Below, piece after piece: positions 42,938 to 50,678 of a DNA stretch of 64,000 nucleotides. The notes below the pieces were generated by a model. It made no database searches and was not told where the DNA came from. It saw only the letters and a list, made by a program, of their open reading frames with translations. Source of the stretch: CAZMBI01 sp964564675 (GTDB lineage Bacteria; Pseudomonadota; Alphaproteobacteria; Rickettsiales; UBA3002). How positions within the stretch are numbered: position 1 is the stretch's first letter; every line of letters starts with the position of its first letter. A program made the translations under genes and the position numbers. The DNA lies in assembly GCA_964564675.1 (NCBI GenBank), contig CAZMBI010000002.1:124001-188000 (forward strand), written 5' to 3'.

Positions 42938-44548
42938 TCAGCGTGCGGTATAAACGCTGGCATGGATATCCTCCAGCATCTGATGCATCACGCCGGAACC
43001 CAAATCGACGTTTTGCGCCGGCTCAGATTGTCTAAACGTCTTTAATCCACGCTGCAGATTGCTTTTGATCTGCTCCACCTCTTTGATTTGTCCTTTCAGC
43101 ATTCGGATATGCGCCTTACTGTGATTGATGCGGCGCTCGGCATGAGCGGTGAGCAGGGACTGGGTCCGCGCTTCAGGCAAACGAAAGACATAATCCATCC
43201 ATGGCGAGCGCAAGACATCGCGGCTTTTGGGGTGCGTGAGTTCTGGAAAGTTCAGTGCGTGCTCATGACGGATGGCGGGGGTAATCTGCGAGAAAGGAAC
43301 GTCTTTCAGCGCGTGATATTTTTTATAGCGTCCGCCCATCTGCTGAGCGGCGGTTGCGGCGATCTGTTTGTAGGTGTCCAGCAGTGAGCTGGCATCGGGA
43401 TCATCCCGGCGTTTCAGCTGCATCTGACCCGGGTCCGGCAGTTCTTCGCGCTGCCATGGATTATCCATTTCCCTGTAATCATGAAAGACCAGGCCGCATT
43501 GTCTGGCACGCATGATGAACGGGGCGATAAACCCAAAAGTGGTCAGCAAGCTGCCTTCTGCTCCCAGTGCATCCAGACTGGCGGCATTAAACGTTTTCGG
43601 GTTCGGGGTATGCGGATTGAATTCCCGTTCGATCTCGGTGCTTAATGGTGCGTTCGGCTTATTGATGCGCTGGATGATGTGGCCTCGCACATCTTTGCTT
43701 TCGTATAAAATAATGGGATAGAATCCTTCGACCTCTTTACGCTTTCTGGGGTTTTTTCGTGCCTTCGAGCGAAATTTTAGTAGGGCATCGGCAATGGAAA
43801 TCTCCCCCGTATCCGAGCGGATACCCTGGCGTTTGATGGCGCCGATGACGGATTCTACCTGTTTGCGCGCTGGTGATTGTGGCTTGTGCGGTTGCAATAG
43901 CCACTCGCGCATCTCTTCTTGTGTGTTAAAGACTGGAAACGCGGGCAAAAGCGTTTCTTTTTCCACCGTGCCTTTGGTGTGCCCGTTATTAGCGCGGATT
44001 TTTGCATTGGTCTGGTCGATTTCGCTGTTTCGGCGTGTGATAAATGCGTTGGCGGTCTGAAATGCCAGGTTCATATATTGCTCGCCGCAACGGGTATGTA
44101 CGACCTCAAACTTGTTCGCATCATTCAGTTCGGCAAGCTGTTGCAGGAAATCGACGCGTTCCAGCGCTTTGCTATAGGTTTTTACGCGGTCGCCTTCGCT
44201 GTAGAGCATGCGCCGCTCCATCGTGTTGAGCTTGTCGAACCGTTCGGTTTTTTCGGCACGGCGTAATTTGTGGGTGTAGTAATGCTGCAGGTCTTGATTA
44301 TGCAGCGGCACGGGCGAGTTGAGAAACTCCGCAAGGACCATGTCGGTGATGACCACTTTGATGTCACCAGCCCTGGCCATATCGACTATCAGCTGCAGCA
44401 TGCCGATATCTTTATGGCCGGGAATGTCGGCATCGCTGAGCAGAAGGGTCAGCAGCGGGCCGGTATCGATAAACACACAGGGCTTCTTGCCTTGCGCGAT
44501 GTCAGGGCTTGAGGTAGGTTGCGCCGAGCGTAATTCTGAGACCGCCAT
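42938..44548 (-). CDS. PIN-like domain protein in the capsid-connector gap
   Basis: 536 residues from ATG 44548 (ATG 44602 adds 18, but its first codons overlap a TATGAT box). The start of the domain is PIN-like: CVFIDTGPLLTLLLSD (first Asp), IKVVITDMVLAEFLN (Glu), GEISIADALLKF (further acid). Long helical and basic regions follow (RSKARKNPRKRKEVEGFYPI), ending in a coiled coil (RMLKGQIKEVEQIKSNLQ). PIN domains are metal-dependent ribonucleases, often toxins. No antitoxin-like partner is adjacent. Its size is far above VapC. The stop lies 12 bp from that of 42578-42925. Confidence 0.65.
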   Translation of the reverse strand: MAVSELRSAQPTSSPDIAQGKKPCVFIDTGPLLTLLLSDADIPGHKDIGMLQLIVDMARAGDIKVVITDMVLAEFLNSPVPLHNQDLQHYYTHKLRRAEKTERFDKLNTMERRMLYSEGDRVKTYSKALERVDFLQQLAELNDANKFEVVHTRCGEQYMNLAFQTANAFITRRNSEIDQTNAKIRANNGHTKGTVEKETLLPAFPVFNTQEEMREWLLQPHKPQSPARKQVESVIGAIKRQGIRSDTGEISIADALLKFRSKARKNPRKRKEVEGFYPIILYESKDVRGHIIQRINKPNAPLSTEIEREFNPHTPNPKTFNAASLDALGAEGSLLTTFGFIAPFIMRARQCGLVFHDYREMDNPWQREELPDPGQMQLKRRDDPDASSLLDTYKQIAATAAQQMGGRYKKYHALKDVPFSQITPAIRHEHALNFPELTHPKSRDVLRSPWMDYVFRLPEARTQSLLTAHAERRINHSKAHIRMLKGQIKEVEQIKSNLQRGLKTFRQSEPAQNVDLGSGVMHQMLEDIHASVYTAR

Positions 44549-44719
44549 GTGTATCCCATCCATGATGCGGTGAGTGTTGTATTGCATCATAGCATCATTC
44601 ACGCGTACAACCTAAACGATAATTGATTCTTCACGAAATCGTCATACTGCCACTTACCCGTGTGAATTATAATAATAATGAGCCGGAGAGTATATGCGAC
44701 ACTCCGGCGGGGATGACGT

Positions 44720-45418
44720 ATGACGGCAAAGAACATATCGGCGATGCCTTCCTGGCTGCGCTATGCGCGGGAGAACTGGCGTGATCGCCACAAGGCCATC
44801 GGCGCTAAAGTGATCGGGGAAAGCATCAGTATTGCTGCCGGGTTTTTCAGCAGTACGGTCGTCTCCAGCACGCTGTTGCGGCACCCGTACGGCAAGCTGG
44901 AGGATTGGGTATCCGAGCAGTGGGTGGAGCCGAATCTCGATGCGTGGAAGCGCTGGCTTAAAGAATTGCCATCGATTGATACGCCGGCGGATCAGGCCGA
45001 ACGTGAGAACATGGAGCCGAAGGAACAGGCCATGCAGATCACCAGTAAACTGCTCGATGTGTTCGGCCTGAGCGTGGTGGTCGGCTTCGCCGGTCAGTTG
45101 ATCGGGAACCGGGTTGGCTTTCGCGTTTTTAATATGATCAAAAGTGGTGAGAAGGGTCGCGGAATTGATAAACGCGAGGAGCTTCTCATTCCCGTGATCG
45201 ATTCCAGCGCCATGATAGGGGGGATGTTCCTGTTAAATCAATACGCCTCCAAGCCGGCGGTTGAAGTACAAAAAGGCTTGCAAAACGTGCTTGAGAAACT
45301 TGGCTGGGATGAAGAAACGGCTGAATACCGTGCCTCCTGGGCGGTCAATAAGCAGGCGCCCAACCTGCTTGCCTTTGCCTTGTCCACCTATATGACCTAT
45401 CGCTTTATGAAGGATTAA
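44720..45418 (+). CDS. Unknown membrane protein before gp6
   Basis: 232 residues with four weak hydrophobic segments: AKVIGESISIAAGFFSSTVV, LLDVFGLSVVVGFAGQLIG, SSAMIGGMFLLNQYASK and PNLLAFALSTYMTYRF. Charged loops between. No signal peptide, no family recognised. It precedes a rho-independent-type terminator and then gp6, so it is a separate transcription unit lying between capsid and connector. Confidence 0.65.
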   Translation: MTAKNISAMPSWLRYARENWRDRHKAIGAKVIGESISIAAGFFSSTVVSSTLLRHPYGKLEDWVSEQWVEPNLDAWKRWLKELPSIDTPADQAERENMEPKEQAMQITSKLLDVFGLSVVVGFAGQLIGNRVGFRVFNMIKSGEKGRGIDKREELLIPVIDSSAMIGGMFLLNQYASKPAVEVQKGLQNVLEKLGWDEETAEYRASWAVNKQAPNLLAFALSTYMTYRFMKD

Positions 45419-45440
45419 TCGCGTGTGCGATGCAACCCCT

Positions 45441-45473
45441 AAACAGCGTTGGCAGTTCTGAGCGCTGTTTTTT
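45441..45473 (+). terminator. Rho-independent terminator
   Basis: AAACAGCG (45441-45448) and CGCTGTTT (45463-45470) form an 8-bp stem around a 14-nt loop, ending in six T (45468-45473). It lies 22 bp after the stop of 44720-45418. Confidence 0.6.
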
Positions 45474-45517
45474 CTATCACTCTTTCATTCATTCATTCTT
45501 TCTTTCGGAGATTGCTT

Positions 45518-46060
45518 ATGCCTTATCCCACTCGCCGGGTGGAGCGGATCAGCTCGCCCGCGGTTGAGCCTGTAAGTCTGTCGCAGGCGAAAACTTTTTT
45601 ACGTATCGATGGCAGCGATGAGGATGCGCTGATTGCAGACCTGATCAAAACCGCGCGCATTGTGGCCGAGCAGGAATGCGCCAAATCGTTTATCACGCAA
45701 AGTTGGCGCATCAGCTACAACCATACGGCGCCCGCGCGCGTAGCGCTTCCCAATGGCCCGGTGCAAAGCGTGAGCAGTGTCAGCATTGTCGATGACGATG
45801 GCGGCGCCAGCGTGATCGATGCGGGCAGCTACCATCTCGATGCCTCAGGCATGACGCTGGTGCTTGAGCTGGGCTTGAGCGGGCATCGCATCGAAATCGA
45901 GTATGTTGCGGGTTACGGCGATGCCGCTGGTGATGTGCCGGGCGATCTGATTCAGGCCATGCTGCTGCATGTGGCGCATTTATATGAACAGCGCGACAGT
46001 ATTTTGCCGCCGACCTTTTCGATGCTGATTTATGCGCAACAACGCGAGGTGCGGCTATGA
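45518..46060 (+). CDS. Head-tail connector protein (GTA gp6, phiE125 gp8 type)
   Basis: 180 residues. The N-terminus PVSLSQAKTFLRIDGSDEDA followed by LIADLIKTARIVAEQECAK is the family signature (DUF of phiE125 gp8/head-tail connector). A beta-rich centre has LPNGPVQSVSSVSIVDDDGG, and the final helix reads LIQAMLLHVAHLYEQRD. It adapts portal to tail. First of four tightly overlapping genes (gp6-gp9) that retain ancestral order and spacing. Preceded by a tandem ATTC tract (45486-45505) and CGGAG. Confidence 0.93.
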   Translation: MPYPTRRVERISSPAVEPVSLSQAKTFLRIDGSDEDALIADLIKTARIVAEQECAKSFITQSWRISYNHTAPARVALPNGPVQSVSSVSIVDDDGGASVIDAGSYHLDASGMTLVLELGLSGHRIEIEYVAGYGDAAGDVPGDLIQAMLLHVAHLYEQRDSILPPTFSMLIYAQQREVRL

Positions 46061-46428
46061 GCGTGTCTGAACGATCGTACCGGTGGGGCAGTCCGCGCGA
46101 CCTGTCCGCCCGACTGAACCGGCGCATCACCATTGAACAGCCGGTGGAAATAGCAGACGGGGCGGGCGGTCTCATGCGCAACTGGAGCGCCGTTGCCACG
46201 GTGTGGGCGGAAATTATCCCGCAGCGCACCGGCGGCGGGGAGGCCGTGTTTGCCGAGCAAATCGAAGCGGCGAGCACGCATCGTATCACGCTGCGTTATC
46301 GCAGTGGGATTACCCCGGATATGCGGATTCAATATGACGGCCGGGTGTTTAATATCCGGCAGATCACCAATGTGGAACAAGCCAATATCCTGCTGGTGAT
46401 CGAAGCGGAAGAAGGAGTGGCGACATGA
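46057..46428 (+). CDS. Phage head-tail adaptor (GTA gp7)
   Basis: 123 residues. LSARLNRRITIEQPVEIADG, AGGLMRNWSAVATVWAEI, TGGGEAVFAEQIEA, THRITLRYRSGITPDMRI and DGRVFNIRQITNVEQANILL match the SPP1 gp16/head-tail adaptor family. It plugs the connector. The start overlaps the gp6 stop by 4 bp. Confidence 0.93.
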   Translation: MSVSERSYRWGSPRDLSARLNRRITIEQPVEIADGAGGLMRNWSAVATVWAEIIPQRTGGGEAVFAEQIEAASTHRITLRYRSGITPDMRIQYDGRVFNIRQITNVEQANILLVIEAEEGVAT

Positions 46429-46832
46429 GCGGATTTGGCGTATTGGCCGTGCAGCAGGCGGTCTATGACAAACTGAACAATGACAGCACCTTATCGGCGA
46501 TGGTGATGGGCGTGTTTGACCGCGTACCGGAGGGTGCAGCGTTTCCTTATATCACGATCGGCGATGCCGATAGCCGCGACTGGTCGAGTATGACTACGTA
46601 CGGGCTGGAGTGCGAGATCACGCTGGGCATCTACAGCCGCGGCGGTGGCCGCAAACAGCCGCTTGAGATTATGGAGCGGCTATACAGCCTGTTGCATGAA
46701 GGCAGCTTGAGTATCAGCGGGCATTCGCTGGTGCAAAGCCGGTTTGAGCGCTCGGAGGTGGAATTACTGAGTGACGGATTGACCTATCGCGGCCGGATGC
46801 GGCTGCGGCTTTACAGTATGGAGGTGGTATGA
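46425..46832 (+). CDS. DUF3168 tail-completion protein (GTA gp8)
   Basis: 135 residues. LAVQQAVYDKLNNDSTLSAM, GVFDRVPEGAAFPYITIGDA and TLGIYSRGGGRKQPLEIMER are DUF3168 blocks (minor capsid/tail terminator protein). It closes the top of the tail. Four-base overlaps with both neighbours indicate coupled translation. Confidence 0.92.
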   Translation: MSGFGVLAVQQAVYDKLNNDSTLSAMVMGVFDRVPEGAAFPYITIGDADSRDWSSMTTYGLECEITLGIYSRGGGRKQPLEIMERLYSLLHEGSLSISGHSLVQSRFERSEVELLSDGLTYRGRMRLRLYSMEVV

Positions 46833-47245
46833 GCGCACAACCGGGCAGCAAGATGCAACTGGCAATCGGCGACGGCGGCGTGCCGGTGGAAAGTTTCACC
46901 ACGATCGGCGGGATCACGGCCACCGCCTTACGCATTGAACAGGACATACGGGATGCCACGGACGCCGCGGATAATGCCTGGCGACGCGTGCACAGCGCAT
47001 CCGGCATCCGCCATATGCGGCTTCAGGCGGAAGGGGTATTTACCGATTCCGCCGCCGAGGCCACGCTGCGCACGCGCGCCTTTGCCGGTACGGTGGCAAC
47101 CTATCGCCTGCAGTTTGGCAATGGCGACGTGGTGGAAGGTCCGTTTCTGGTGATGCGCTATGAACAGCGCGGCCAGCGACGTGAACCCCAGGCCTTTGAG
47201 GTGATACTGACCAGTGCCGGAACGGTGAGTGTGGCCACGGCTTAG
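46829..47245 (+). CDS. Major tail protein (GTA gp9, TP901-1 family)
   Basis: 138 residues. KMQLAIGDGGVPVESFTTIG, DNAWRRVHSASGIRHMRLQA, EGVFTDSAAEATLRTRAFAG, YRLQFGNGDVVEGPFLVMRY and YEQRGQRREPQAFEVILTS match the GTA major tail/TP901-1 family. It polymerises into the tail tube. Intact. The tail chaperone and tape-measure genes that normally follow are absent; a convergent membrane gene begins 36 bp downstream. Confidence 0.92.
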   Translation: MSAQPGSKMQLAIGDGGVPVESFTTIGGITATALRIEQDIRDATDAADNAWRRVHSASGIRHMRLQAEGVFTDSAAEATLRTRAFAGTVATYRLQFGNGDVVEGPFLVMRYEQRGQRREPQAFEVILTSAGTVSVATA

Positions 47246-47281
47246 CATGCGGCGCTGGCTGACAGGTGCGATTATATGGGG

Positions 47282-47809
47282 CTATCTCACGCGCGGTGTT
47301 TCCTCCCGCCTGGTATATTGTGCGATGGCTTCGGCATAGGGGAAACGGTTGGCATACAGGCTGTTGGTGTTGCGGTTGCAGACGCTGCTTTCTTGGCGCA
47401 GATAATGCACGCAGGCCAGCGCATTGTTCTGAAATTCCAGCGTCAGCAGGCCGCGCTGATCGGTAAAGAAATAATTCTGAAATTCGTGCAGCACGTCGTT
47501 GTGCATTTTGACAAAGCCGTTATCCGGCGCGCGGCCCATCGCCAGGGTGGTGATCGCCTGTGGTGCGCCCCAATAGGGCCGGCCTTCGCGCAGATCCTGC
47601 TTATTGTCTTCAGGAATCAGCAGATCATCAATTTTCTCGCGGCGCTCGCGTTCTGCGCGCAAGGCTTTCGCCTGCCCGTCCTGCAGCGGCGGCAACAGGC
47701 CAACAGCGCGCTGTGCCTGCGCAATCAGCTGCGGCTGAAAGGCGCCCAAATACAGGATCATCACAAAGATGAGCGATCCCATTAGCAATGCGGGTACGAC
47801 AGCGCGCAC
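47282..47809 (-). CDS. Membrane-anchored unknown protein
   Basis: 175 residues from GTG 47809, chosen because AGGGAG lies seven bases upstream (the longer TTG frame includes that site). One N-terminal membrane helix (ALLMGSLIFVMILYLGAF), then a soluble domain with LREGRPYWGAPQAITTLAMG and two cysteines (ACVHYL, SVCNRN) that may pair in the periplasm. Third gene of the minus-strand set 47282-49138. No family recognised. Confidence 0.65.
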   Translation of the reverse strand: MRAVVPALLMGSLIFVMILYLGAFQPQLIAQAQRAVGLLPPLQDGQAKALRAERERREKIDDLLIPEDNKQDLREGRPYWGAPQAITTLAMGRAPDNGFVKMHNDVLHEFQNYFFTDQRGLLTLEFQNNALACVHYLRQESSVCNRNTNSLYANRFPYAEAIAQYTRREETPRVR

Positions 47810-47914
47810 AAACCGGCTCCCTTGCTGGTTACACAATGGCTCAGTCTTGAGATTAGTGAGGAATGATTAAAAAAATCATAAGGTTGAGGTTAAGGGAGTG
47901 TTAAGAAACGGCGC

Positions 47915-48694
47915 TCAGCGCGCTTCGGCGGCCTGATAATGCATGACGTAATTGGCGAATTGCTGCTCCAGCATATCAACCTGCGGGTCATCGCATGCGG
48001 CGCGGCGATATATGATTTCGTACGCCCCCCTGGCGGCGCCGACGATATTATCATACAGCAGCTGGGCATCCACTGGTTGATTGGTCTTATCCGCCTGATA
48101 ATCCATAATATCGCTGCGGATGGCGCGCAGTAAAACGGCGACTTCCTCCTCGCTCGCCCGGTTACAGTTGGACAGGATATAAGCCCCCACCAGCGCATTC
48201 TCATGCCGGCTTTTAAGCGTATCCAGACTCAGTTCGGACGGGCTGGCGGTGTGATTATCGAACAAATCGAGCACCGCGCCGGGATCTGCCGTCGGAACAG
48301 CGGCCGGGCCGGCGGCCGGACCAGCGCTAGGATCGCCGGGCGTTGCCGGCGGCAGGCGCACACCGTCAGCAGACGGGTTCTGCGCCGGTGCCGTGACGGA
48401 TGCCTGCGGGGCCTTGGAAGCGGATTCATTACCGGTAAACGGCGGCAGGGAGAGCACGCCGGTAGCGATCAGCACCAATGCAAAAATAATCTGATAGTTG
48501 CGTAATTGCCACTGATGGAGGAGATAAGCGAGCCGTTTATCCGGCTGTAGATCCGTCAGATGCCGGCGCAGCCAGCGCTCATGCCAGAACAGGTAAAACG
48601 CCGTCACGGCAATGACAAACAGCGCCAGCGAGCCGGCCACCAGGCGCGTATGCTGTGCCCAGAGCCCGCTGACGAATGATAGTATATCAGGCAT
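47915..48694 (-). CDS. Two-helix membrane protein with Pro/Ala linker
   Basis: 259 residues. Two membrane helices (RLVAGSLALFVIAVTAFYLF and YQIIFALVLIATGVLSLP), a Pro/Ala/Gly linker (about residues 90-140), then a helical domain with TLKSRHENALVGAYILSNC and two cysteines. The ATG abuts the stop of 48695-49138, so the two are co-translated. Role unknown; the set looks like an envelope assembly. Confidence 0.65.
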   Translation of the reverse strand: MPDILSFVSGLWAQHTRLVAGSLALFVIAVTAFYLFWHERWLRRHLTDLQPDKRLAYLLHQWQLRNYQIIFALVLIATGVLSLPPFTGNESASKAPQASVTAPAQNPSADGVRLPPATPGDPSAGPAAGPAAVPTADPGAVLDLFDNHTASPSELSLDTLKSRHENALVGAYILSNCNRASEEEVAVLLRAIRSDIMDYQADKTNQPVDAQLLYDNIVGAARGAYEIIYRRAACDDPQVDMLEQQFANYVMHYQAAEAR

Positions 48695-49138
48695 TTATCG
48701 GCTGTCGCGACACGAGAACGCCACCTGTTGGCGGTTTTCGGCACGGATCTGCCAGGGGCGGTCCAGCTCATAACAGCGGTAAATCAGCTTGAGTTCGGGC
48801 GTGCAGCGGCGATCGGGCGCGACATCGCCCAGCGTGGCCTTACTCGCCTTGAACTGGCAGGTTACCTGACCGTCACACATCTGGCGCACCTGCTCGAGCA
48901 CGTTGTCCTTTTTGATATCGGAGCGCTTTTGCGGCGAAAGAGCGGCATCCGGGTCTTTCAGCGGTGCATCCTGACAATTCAGCCCCCAGCTGGCTTCCCA
49001 GATTTTGATGGTGCGTTCGCCCTGAGGATTGGCGGCCTGTTGCGACTGCCCGCTGAACTGGCCCGTAAGGTAAAACACTACGAGCACAAAGGCGATGATG
49101 ATGCTCAGCGCGATGAGGTGAAAGCGAATATTGGTCAT
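48695..49138 (-). CDS. Membrane-anchored SUEL-lectin-like protein
   Basis: 147 residues from ATG 49138 behind AGGGA. One N-terminal helix (HLIALSIIIAFVLVVFYLTG). The outside part has the cysteine pattern of SUEL/rhamnose-binding lectins: IKIWEASWGLNCQDA, VRQMCDGQVTCQFKASKATL, GDVAPDRRCTPELKLIYRCY (usual C.G...C.V.a....GDP.....K.L.V.Y.C). Such domains bind galactose or rhamnose. A minus-strand TATAAT (49283-49288) may start this three-gene unit. Carbohydrate binding at the cell surface is inference. Confidence 0.6.
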   Translation of the reverse strand: MTNIRFHLIALSIIIAFVLVVFYLTGQFSGQSQQAANPQGERTIKIWEASWGLNCQDAPLKDPDAALSPQKRSDIKKDNVLEQVRQMCDGQVTCQFKASKATLGDVAPDRRCTPELKLIYRCYELDRPWQIRAENRQQVAFSCRDSR

Positions 49139-49353
49139 GCGAGTCCCTGTGCGTGGATGTGGCTGCCACACCGGGCCGGCAAACAGCGGGCTTTTGTGCG
49201 CTCACGGGCATGGACGAGCCATGCACGGCGCGAGGGCGCCGAAAACCTGCCGCTATTACCGGGCCTGACAGCCGGTTGCTTTATTATATGCGATAACAAC
49301 TATATTCGGTATAGCGCGGATGGCCACCGAGTGCAAACGAATAGGTGGGGGGA

Positions 49354-50352
49354 TTAGGAGGCGCGAGTTCGAGACTCCTCTCCACGTACTCTGGCGACTG
49401 GAGTGGAAGTAGGTGGGAAGGTATGCGTACTGCCGTCTGCTTTTTGTACCGTGATGAAAGATCTAACGCTATCGAATTGCAATTTGGTAGCATCAGGGAA
49501 ATCAGCGACAATTTTATCCCAATCTTCTTTGTTGATATGCTGCATCAAGTCACCAATCCCGTTTGTGGTGATACCTCTTGCGTCAACAAGGCCACTAACA
49601 AATACTTCATGTTCATCACCAACATCAACACCATCATCCCGCATGTCTTCAAGAAGTTGCGGACCTGCCGCTTGAGCCTGAGTACTTTCAACTTCAACGC
49701 GTCTTTGTGTTGTTTGCAACTGACTGATCGCGAGTTCTCCGCGACTGTTTTCCTCAAAAGTCGGGAAGGAAATATTCATATTTTTAATCGCCTCTTTTAT
49801 GCTTTCCGGGGTAGCATCTGCTTTATCTCTAGCATTTCGGGCGCCTTTCAGGTAATATTTAAAACCGGTTCGCACAGAACTAGCAAATTCTTTAATGAGG
49901 GTTTGCGCTTCTTTTTGATTAGAGAATGAACGTCCTTGAAGCGAGTCTCTAATGGTTGTTTCAGCTACTTTATAAGCTTTGTCACTAGCTTCTTTAATAC
50001 CTTCTTCGGTCAAGGTAACACCCGCAGCTATATTTCCAAGCGTGTGACCGATATCTTCTCCTATCTTTTCGCGGGCCCCTTGATCCATACCGAGTCTCTG
50101 CAATGGGGAGGCGAGTTCACTTAAAGCATTGCTAAACGAGCTGGGTGTAGCATGTTCTGTTAACGCCCAATCTGCAGCATAGCCGTTAGGATCAAGCCAT
50201 TGTCTAATTACATTCACAAATGGCCGTGCGATCGTTTCAAAAATATCAGCAATTGAATGCAGAAACCCTTGAAACCATGGAGCTTCATCGATACTTTTTT
50301 CCACTTTTTCTCTAAACTTAGCTTCTGCCGGACCAAATAACCAACCAAGCAT
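49354..50352 (-). CDS. Unknown low-GC protein in the tape-measure gap
   Basis: 332 residues, markedly AT-rich compared with both sides. Helical and charged: REKVEKSIDEAPWFQGFLHS, DIFETIARPFVNVIRQWLDP, EEGIKEASDKAYKVAETTI, and a C-terminal acidic/basic part ending VARVRGEESRTRAS. No signal peptide or domain recognised. Composition suggests recent gain. The Arg-containing tail resembles that of other inserted genes. Confidence 0.65.
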   Translation of the reverse strand: MLGWLFGPAEAKFREKVEKSIDEAPWFQGFLHSIADIFETIARPFVNVIRQWLDPNGYAADWALTEHATPSSFSNALSELASPLQRLGMDQGAREKIGEDIGHTLGNIAAGVTLTEEGIKEASDKAYKVAETTIRDSLQGRSFSNQKEAQTLIKEFASSVRTGFKYYLKGARNARDKADATPESIKEAIKNMNISFPTFEENSRGELAISQLQTTQRRVEVESTQAQAAGPQLLEDMRDDGVDVGDEHEVFVSGLVDARGITTNGIGDLMQHINKEDWDKIVADFPDATKLQFDSVRSFITVQKADGSTHTFPPTSTPVARVRGEESRTRAS

Positions 50353-50678
50353 AATTCCCGTAACCTGTGTATCGTTACTATTTCTTACTATTTATACTAT
50401 CACATCCCGCCCATGGGTGTGTGAAGCTTTTGTGACAATTGGGGAAAAGCAGGGGGTGCGGCGGGATGTCGCAAACGCGGGAAAGATAGGGATAATGAGC
50501 GGGTTGGTCTGTGTGTTGAGCGCGGCAATCCAGCCATGCGGGGCAGTGTGGCGCGGAATTCACCGAACTGTCATACTCTTGGGGCTGCGGCTTTGGTACA
50601 GTGATGGATAGGGTGGAAAAGGTTTATCCTATCCGCTCCCTCCATTTATGGATGGGGGACTGACAGACAGGAACACGC
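50353..50678. other. Divergent intergenic region with leader hairpin
   Basis: No gene. It separates the divergent genes 49354-50352 and 50679-52811. GGATAGG (50606-50612) and CCTATCC (50628-50634) pair as a 7-bp hairpin about 45 bp before the + strand start, and CCATTTATGG nearby forms a smaller one. Promoters for both directions must lie here but no strong -35/-10 pair stands out. Confidence 0.4.
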
